From JABIBT01 sp964471565 (GTDB lineage: Archaea; Nanobdellota; Nanobdellia; SCGC-AAA011-G17; PNOQ01), in the NCBI GenBank assembly GCA_964471565.1, contig CAYYFK010000007.1, positions 1 through 28,270 on the forward strand: a stretch of DNA of 28,270 nt, read 5' to 3'. The first letter of the stretch is position 1; each line of letters begins with the position of its first letter. The notes beneath the pieces are model-generated. The model was not told where the DNA came from, searched no databases, and worked only from the letters and a program-made list of their open reading frames with translations. This document shows, in pieces, positions 23,254-28,270 of this stretch. Position numbers and translations under genes: made by a program.

Positions 23254-23282
23254 TTGTCAAGTACAGAGAAAAGTATTATAAA
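23254..23282 (+). promoter_or_regulatory. Promoter of rfcL with shared upstream element
   Basis: TTGTCAAGTACA (23254-23265) is identical to the element at 17117, and TTATAAA follows with the same 22-nt offset (23276-23282). The ATG is 31 nt after the TATA start. The element lies 5 nt upstream of the divergent ABC-exporter TATA box and could serve both promoters. Confidence 0.6.
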
Positions 23283-23306
23283 TTAGGTAAGATTTACACA
23301 AAAATA

Positions 23307-24491
23307 ATGATGTGGGTAGATAGATATTCTCCAAAGTCACTAGAAGAAGTTAAGGGCAATTCTATGTCTATTGAACTATTAGAAGACTTTATTAGAGATT
23401 TCAAGAGTCATGCTAAAAAAGCAGTTATTTTAGTTGGTCCAACTGGAACTGGTAAGACTGCTAGTGTTTATGCTTTTGCCAAAGAAAATGACTATGAAGT
23501 TTTGGAGTTAAATGCTTCTGATTTTAGAAATAAACAAATTATTGAGGAGTTTATGGATTCTGCTATGAATCAAATGAGTTTGTTTATGAAACCTAAAATA
23601 ATCTTTATTGATGAGATAGATGGATTGAGTGGTATGAAAGATAGGGGCGGGGCACAGGCGTTAGCTAAACTGATAGAAAAAACTAACTTTCCTATTATTA
23701 TTACTGCTAATGATATTGGATTAGATAAATTAAGTACTTTAGTAAAAAAAACCAAAGTTTTGGAATTTGAAGGTTTGACAAGTTCAGAAATATGCGAAAG
23801 GTTGAATGAAATTCTAGATTTTGAAAAACTAAATAAAGATGATTTTGTTGTTAAAAGTATTGCTTCTAGAAGTGGAGGAGATTTAAGAGCAGCCATTAAT
23901 GACTTACAAACTCTATATTCTAGTAAAACGGTTAATAGAGATGACTTAGAATTAATTGGTGACAGAAAAAGAGAAGAAGAAATAAGTAATGTATTAAGAT
24001 TAATTTTTAAGAGTAAAGATGTTTCTTTAATTGAAAACTCCTTGGATGATATTAATTTTGATGAATTGCAGTCTTGGGTACAAAAAAATGTTGTTTTAGA
24101 GTATGATAAGAAAGATATTCCTAATGCGATGAATTCTTTGAGTTTAGCAGATTTATTTAAAGGAAGAATTATGAGATGGCAATATTGGAGATTTTTAGTT
24201 TATCAAAAGTTCTTTATGAGTTCTGGAGTTGCTTTATCCAAAGAGAAGAAATCCTCTGAAGTTGTCAAATATAAACGACCGAATATTGGATTAATGGTTT
24301 GGCAAAGTAGGATGAGAATTGGAAAGAGAAAATCCATTTCTGAAAAACTTGCGAGTTATTTTAGGGTTTCTAATAAAAGAGCTTTTCAAATGTTCCCCGA
24401 TGTTGTTAATTTGATTAAGGTTCCTGAATTTCAAGATAAATTGGAATTAGAGGAAGATGAGATAGATTGGATCCATGAGAAATTATTGTGA
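23307..24491 (+). CDS. rfcL: Replication factor C large subunit, short form
   Basis: This is the AAA+ large subunit of the archaeal clamp loader, partner of rfcS. It has WVDRYSPKSLEEVKGN at the start, Walker A GPTGTGKT (44-51), ELNASDFR, and Walker B IDEIDGLSG (101-109), then sensor and lid domains (SRSGGDLRAAINDLQ). At 394 residues it is clearly shorter than the roughly 480-500 of many euryarchaeal proteins. The C-terminus ends in an acidic helix without a recognisable PIP box (QxxLxxFF). Two adjacent ATGs (23307, 23310) fit the leaderless promoter. The end overlaps the convergent htpX gene by 9 nt. Confidence 0.93.
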   Translation: MMWVDRYSPKSLEEVKGNSMSIELLEDFIRDFKSHAKKAVILVGPTGTGKTASVYAFAKENDYEVLELNASDFRNKQIIEEFMDSAMNQMSLFMKPKIIFIDEIDGLSGMKDRGGAQALAKLIEKTNFPIIITANDIGLDKLSTLVKKTKVLEFEGLTSSEICERLNEILDFEKLNKDDFVVKSIASRSGGDLRAAINDLQTLYSSKTVNRDDLELIGDRKREEEISNVLRLIFKSKDVSLIENSLDDINFDELQSWVQKNVVLEYDKKDIPNAMNSLSLADLFKGRIMRWQYWRFLVYQKFFMSSGVALSKEKKSSEVVKYKRPNIGLMVWQSRMRIGKRKSISEKLASYFRVSNKRAFQMFPDVVNLIKVPEFQDKLELEEDEIDWIHEKLL

Positions 24492-25319
24492 GAAAGCTAA
24501 TTTTCTAAGTCTTTTTATTCTTGCTTGTAATGTTGGGTGTGTACTCATTAAATTAATTAATGATGAGCTTCTAAATGGGTTTGAAATAAACATATTTGAT
24601 AATGCTGGATTTCCAAATTCCATTTTTTTGGAAGAGGAATGAATTTTAACTAATGCCTCGCTTAAAGATTTTGGGTCTTTAGTTATTTTTGAACCTACTT
24701 CATCTGCCAAATACTCTCTTGAACGTGAGATTGATAAATTAATTAGTGTTGCAGCTATTGGTGCAAAAATTGATAATACTAATACTTCACCAATGTTTGA
24801 ATCTCTATCTGATGAGAAGATTGCGGTCCATCTAGCAAGCATTGCAAGGTACATCAAGGTTCCTGCGATTATTGAAGAAATTGTTGTTAATAGTATGTCT
24901 TTGTTTTTTATGTGTGCCAGTTCGTGAGCTAATACTCCTCTTAATTCTCTTTCTAATAATAAGTCTAATAATCCTTGTGTTACTGCAACTACTGCTGTGT
25001 TTTCTGAACGTCCGGTTGCAAATGCATTTGGATTTGGGCTAGGAATTAAATATAATTTTGGAGTTTTTATCCCTGCCCTCATAGATAAATCCTTTAGAAT
25101 ATCATGTAATTCTGGTTTTTCAGAATAAAGTATTTTTTTTGCTTTGTAAATTTTCAAAGCTATTTTATCAGAATACCAAAAACTGGAGATATTTATTATT
25201 CCAGTTATGAATAAAGCTATTGTTAGTCCCATAGTTCCACCTAAAGCAAAGCCTAAAATTAGAAGTAAGAATGTTAAACTTAGCAACAGAATCCAGGTTT
25301 TTAGGTGGTCTTTTATCAT
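24483..25319 (-). CDS. htpX: HtpX-like M48 zinc metalloprotease
   Basis: This membrane-bound protease degrades damaged or misfolded membrane proteins. The 278-residue protein has two N-terminal helices (about 9-47), the zinc-binding HELAH (132-136), two more helices (about 143-165 and 177-197), and the third ligand E202 in SREYLADEVG, with D206. The pattern PNPNAFATG (95-103), a substrate-groove signature of M48B, is present, as is the STHP segment near the end. Size and layout match HtpX. A TATA box 25-34 nt upstream, shared in a compact divergent promoter region with the HerA-like gene, supports the ATG. Confidence 0.93.
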   Translation of the reverse strand: MIKDHLKTWILLLSLTFLLLILGFALGGTMGLTIALFITGIINISSFWYSDKIALKIYKAKKILYSEKPELHDILKDLSMRAGIKTPKLYLIPSPNPNAFATGRSENTAVVAVTQGLLDLLLERELRGVLAHELAHIKNKDILLTTISSIIAGTLMYLAMLARWTAIFSSDRDSNIGEVLVLSIFAPIAATLINLSISRSREYLADEVGSKITKDPKSLSEALVKIHSSSKKMEFGNPALSNMFISNPFRSSSLINLMSTHPTLQARIKRLRKLAFSQ

Positions 25320-25343
25320 TTGTAAATTTTAGAAAATTATAAA

Positions 25344-25353
25344 GTATATAAAC
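25344..25353 (-). promoter_or_regulatory. TATA box of htpX
   Basis: GTTTATATAC on the minus strand, 25-34 nt before the ATG. Confidence 0.55.
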
Positions 25354-25373
25354 CTTGTTGTATTGATTAGAAA

Positions 25374-25385
25374 GATTTAATAAAT
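25374..25385 (+). promoter_or_regulatory. TATA box of HerA-like gene
   Basis: GATTTAATAAAT lies 22-33 nt before the ATG at 25407, favouring that ATG over the GTG at 25395. Confidence 0.45.
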
Positions 25386-25406
25386 CTGTAATTAGTGTTA
25401 AGAATA

Positions 25407-26753
25407 ATGGCTTATGATATTATTGTTGGGAGAACTGCTTCTGATAAGAAAAAATTTGGTGATAGAGGCACTATTTTCTTAGGTAGGCACTATGTAAAGA
25501 TGGGTCAAACAGTTTCCCTAAGTTCAAATATTCGAATGGATGTTGCAAGGTCTCATGTTGTTCTAGTTTCTGGAAAAAGAGGTTCAGGAAAGTCTTATAC
25601 ACTGGGAGTTATGGCTGAAGAAATGTCTTCTTTACCAAAAGAAGTTGCTGAAAATATGGGGATACTAATTTTTGATACTATGGGGATCTTCTGGACTATG
25701 AAATACCCTAATCAAAAAGATGAGGACTTGTTACACGGTTGGGGATTTAATCCAAAAAAATTAGGCACTATTGATATTTATACTCCTCATGGTTTTTCTA
25801 AAGAATATAAACAAAAGAATATTCCTGTGGACTTTCCTTTTTCAATAAAAACTTCTGAGTTGAGTGCTGGAGACTGGATGAATGTTTTTGATGTTGAATT
25901 AATGAGCTCTGTAGGTATTTTGATAGAGAAAGTTATTACTAATTTGAAAGAATTAAAAAAAGAGTATGGTATTCCTGAAATAATTAAGGCTATAAAAAAA
26001 GATAAAGAGGTTAGTAAGGAAGTTGCCGATTCTACTATCAATAGATTTGAGTCTACAAAGTCTTGGGGTTTATTTTCAAAAAAAGGAACTGAAATAAAGG
26101 ATTTGATAAAACCGGGGAGAGTTTCGGTGTTGGATATAAGTTGTTATTCTAATATTTCTGGAAGCTGGGGAATAAAGAATTTAGTTACAGGTTTGATTTC
26201 CAAAAAATTACTAATTGAAAGAATGACTGCTAGGAAAGTAGAAGAAGTAAAAACTATTGAAGCTGGGGAAAGTTACTTTGGTATTGGTACAAAAAAAAGA
26301 GCTAAAGGAGATATGCCAATGGTTTGGTTATTTATAGATGAAGCACATGAGTTTATTCCAAAAGATGGGAAAACAGCTGCATCCGATGCATTGATTCAAT
26401 TGTTGAGGGAAGGAAGACAACCTGGAATCTCTTTAGTTTTAGCTACTCAACAACCTGGAGAGATCCACAAAGATGTAATTACTCAAAGTGATATTGTACT
26501 TAGCCATAGAGTTACTGCTAAGAAAGATATTACTGCTTTGAATGACATGATGCAGACTTATTTATTGAATGATATTCAAACTTATATTAACAATTTACCT
26601 AGAATGAAAGGGAGTGCTATTGTATTAGATGATAATTCGGAGAGAATCTTTCCTATGAATGTAAGACCTAGACTAACTTGGCATGGTGGAGAGGCTCCTT
26701 CTTCTGTTGAAGAGAAAAGAGAAGAGTTAGAAGAGCTAGGATTGGATGTTTAG
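25407..26753 (+). CDS. HerA-like (DUF87) AAA-type ATPase
   Basis: Counted from the ATG the protein has 448 residues; an in-frame GTG four codons upstream (25395) is less likely because the TATA box fits the ATG. It belongs to the HerA/FtsK-related DUF87 group: an N-terminal segment of HAS-barrel type (IIVGRTASDKKKFG), Walker A SGKRGSGKSYTL (about 55-66), Walker B VWLFIDEAHEF (about 306-316), and the ATQQP sensor (about 346-350). Archaeal HerA is a hexameric translocase that works with NurA in DNA end resection; no nurA, mre11 or rad50 is in the window, so this may be a related paralog. It is followed closely by the CorC-like gene. Confidence 0.85.
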   Translation: MAYDIIVGRTASDKKKFGDRGTIFLGRHYVKMGQTVSLSSNIRMDVARSHVVLVSGKRGSGKSYTLGVMAEEMSSLPKEVAENMGILIFDTMGIFWTMKYPNQKDEDLLHGWGFNPKKLGTIDIYTPHGFSKEYKQKNIPVDFPFSIKTSELSAGDWMNVFDVELMSSVGILIEKVITNLKELKKEYGIPEIIKAIKKDKEVSKEVADSTINRFESTKSWGLFSKKGTEIKDLIKPGRVSVLDISCYSNISGSWGIKNLVTGLISKKLLIERMTARKVEEVKTIEAGESYFGIGTKKRAKGDMPMVWLFIDEAHEFIPKDGKTAASDALIQLLREGRQPGISLVLATQQPGEIHKDVITQSDIVLSHRVTAKKDITALNDMMQTYLLNDIQTYINNLPRMKGSAIVLDDNSERIFPMNVRPRLTWHGGEAPSSVEEKREELEELGLDV

Positions 26754-26755
26754 AA

Positions 26756-26766
26756 AAATTTATAAT
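26756..26766 (+). promoter_or_regulatory. TATA box of CNNM/CorC-like gene
   Basis: AAATTTATAAT lies 26-36 nt before the ATG at 26792, directly after the stop of the HerA-like gene. Confidence 0.5.
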
Positions 26767-26791
26767 CTCTTATTATTTAGAATAGATATAC

Positions 26792-28027
26792 ATGTTAGGA
26801 ATGCAAATAATTGTTTTAGTTGTTTTAATTATTCTGTCGGCCTTATTTTCGGGAATTGAAACTGCCTTGGTTTCTATTAATCAGATAAAAGCACGTTCAT
26901 TACAAAAACAAAAGAAAAAGGGTTCTGAGGCTTTATTCAGATTAAAACAAAATCCCCATAAATTAATAATTACTATTCTGATTGGAAATAACTTAGTAAA
27001 TATTGGTGCTGCTTCTTTTGCTACTGTTGTTTTTACTGATTTGTTTGGTTCGAGCGGAGTAGGAATAGCTACGGGGGTTATGACTTTTTTAATTTTAGTT
27101 TTTGGAGAGATAACTCCGAAGACATTTGCTTCTCAGAATGCGGAAAGAGTTTCCCTTTTGGTTGCTAGGCCAATCGAAATATTATCTACCATATTGACTC
27201 CTTTTGTAAAAATATTTGGAGCGATTGCCAAATTTACAACTAAAGTACTTGGTTCAAAAAAAGAAGATGTGGTATCGGAAGAAGAGTTGAGAACAATTGT
27301 TACTTTGGGAAGGAAAGAGGGAATATTGGCAAAGGAATCTGCAAGAATTATGGAAAATGTTTTGGAGTTTGAAGGCACTTTAGTAACTGAAATTATGACT
27401 CCCGATGCAAATATAGTTATGATTGATGGAAACAAAAAACTAAAGCAAGTTATTGATCATATAATTAAGACCCCATATTCAAGATATCCTGTTTTTGCAA
27501 AAGACAAGGATGATATTGTAGGTATTTTGGATGTAGATGATGTTTTGAAATATTTAAAGAATAAAAAATTGGATACTAAAGTAAAAAATATAGTGAGAAA
27601 ACCTTACTTTGTTCCTAAGTCGAAAGAGGTGGATGATTTGCTTGCCGAGTTGAGTTTTAAGAAAACTCCTATGGCGATTGTTGTAGATGAATATGGGCAT
27701 GTTGATGGGTTAGTTACACTTGAAGATATTTTAGAAGAGATTGTGGGGGATATTTTTGATAAAAGTCAAAAGAAGAAAAGTATCTACATAAAGAAAGTTA
27801 ATGATAAAGTTACAAGGGTTGATGGTAGAGCTCCTATTGAAGAAGTAAATAAGGCTTTGAAGATGGGTATTGTTGAAAGGCGTTTTGATACTATTGCCGG
27901 TTTTATTGAACATAAGATTCAAAGAATTCCAAAGAAAGGGGAAACTTTGAAGTTTAAAGGTTCTATAATCGAGATAGATAAGGTGAGTGATCAAGGGATA
28001 AAGAGTATAAAGATAATTAAACCTTAA
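26792..28027 (+). CDS. CNNM/CorC (HlyC)-like membrane protein with DUF21 and CBS domains
   Basis: The 411-residue protein has the DUF21 membrane domain (about 1-150; SALFSGIETALVSIN and GEITPKTFA are typical), a CBS pair (about 200-322; IMTPDANIVM opens the first, with PYSRYPVF and GLVTLEDILEEIVGDI at the end), and the C-terminal CorC/HlyC transporter-associated domain (333-411). Related proteins are tied to Mg2+ or Co2+ transport across the membrane; bacterial family members include CorC, MpfA and YfjD. A leaderless start at 26792 fits the TATA box better than the in-frame ATG nine bases later. The last 11 nt overlap the convergent Trm5-like gene. Confidence 0.9.
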   Translation: MLGMQIIVLVVLIILSALFSGIETALVSINQIKARSLQKQKKKGSEALFRLKQNPHKLIITILIGNNLVNIGAASFATVVFTDLFGSSGVGIATGVMTFLILVFGEITPKTFASQNAERVSLLVARPIEILSTILTPFVKIFGAIAKFTTKVLGSKKEDVVSEEELRTIVTLGRKEGILAKESARIMENVLEFEGTLVTEIMTPDANIVMIDGNKKLKQVIDHIIKTPYSRYPVFAKDKDDIVGILDVDDVLKYLKNKKLDTKVKNIVRKPYFVPKSKEVDDLLAELSFKKTPMAIVVDEYGHVDGLVTLEDILEEIVGDIFDKSQKKKSIYIKKVNDKVTRVDGRAPIEEVNKALKMGIVERRFDTIAGFIEHKIQRIPKKGETLKFKGSIIEIDKVSDQGIKSIKIIKP

Positions 28028-28270
28028 GTTCTAAACAGATTCTGAATTTTCCTGGAGAGGGAGACCCTGCTTTTGTTATTTTTGGTTTATATTTTTTGTA
28101 TTTATTTTTTATCTCTTTGAAGTCGTTCTCATGGGCAAAGATGTACATGTGTATTTTTCCGTTTTTCTTTATGTGTTTTAGTGCTAAAGATAAGTAATCT
28201 TCTGAGGATTTTGGGAGAGGCATTATAATTCTATCAAATTTCTTTTTTATTTTTGGAAGAATTTTTTTTA
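28017..28270 (-). CDS. C-terminal part of Trm5-like tRNA (guanine-N1) methyltransferase
   Basis: The reading frame is open from the stop at 28017 to the window edge at 28270, so only the last 83 residues are visible and the start is outside. FDRIIMPLPKSSEDYLSLAL matches the catalytic motif IV region of archaeal Trm5 (family NLP/MPLP after a helix-strand), followed by the SAM-fold strand GKIHMYIF. Trm5 methylates G37 in tRNA, and in archaea some members (aTrm5a) also take part in wyosine formation. The ATG at 28223 is internal and not the start. The subfamily cannot be told from this fragment. Confidence 0.75.
   Translation of the reverse strand, partial: KKILPKIKKKFDRIIMPLPKSSEDYLSLALKHIKKNGKIHMYIFAHENDFKEIKNKYKKYKPKITKAGSPSPGKFRICLELKV

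Noticed and set aside
1..28270. CRISPR array, tRNA, rRNA or transposase
   Set aside because: No regularly spaced repeats, no cloverleaf-like sequence in the short gaps, and no transposase or integrase motifs were seen in any frame I read.

Overview
This is an AT-rich archaeal window, most likely from a small-genome DPANN lineage (Woesearchaeota/Pacearchaeota-like). That placement is an inference. It rests on an archaeal split clamp loader (RFC small and large subunits), a HerA-like ATPase, an archaeal-style IleRS, the C-terminus of a Trm5-like tRNA methyltransferase, and promoters of archaeal type. Most genes have a TATA box about 22-34 nt upstream of the start codon, which predicts leaderless mRNAs. 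A few internal genes instead carry Shine-Dalgarno-like sites.

Layout. (1) 1-2845: a large LamG plus glycoside-hydrolase-like surface protein whose apparent 5' part is interrupted by two in-frame stops. It converges on ileS (2842-5895, minus). (2) 6031-7865, minus: a stand-alone receiver domain, then an overlapping pair made of a QueF-like T-fold protein lacking the usual catalytic Cys and a pterin-binding methyltransferase-like protein split by one in-frame UGA. (3) 7904-12497, minus: a metal/thiol group containing CopA, a DUF2318 protein, a membrane protein with a degenerate HMA domain and Cys/Gly tail, a DsbA-like oxidoreductase and a membrane-anchored winged-helix regulator. (4) 12609-14805: SAM methyltransferase, DUF4013 membrane protein, secreted beta-helix protein. 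(5) 14843-17829: an accessory-looking stretch with an AbrB/RelE toxin-antitoxin pair, a NodU-type carbamoyltransferase and a DUF4258/DUF2283 pair. (6) 17889-24491: rfcS, a Cys-rich membrane protein with a partial duplicate, a DUF2238-like protein, an unknown protein, a putative small zincin, an ABC exporter and rfcL. (7) 24483-28270: HtpX protease, HerA-like ATPase, CNNM/CorC-like membrane protein and a partial Trm5-like gene.

The strongest regulatory observation is a 12-nt element, TTGYCAANYACA, placed exactly 22 nt upstream of TTATAAA in three promoters: rfcS, rfcL and the DUF4258/DUF2283 pair. The strongest enzymatic oddity is the QueF-like/methyltransferase-like pair. The copper/thiol group looks functionally coherent, with export, chaperoning, disulfide exchange and a candidate membrane sensor side by side. 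No rRNA, tRNA, CRISPR array or transposase was seen, and no gene-free stretch exceeds 300 bases.
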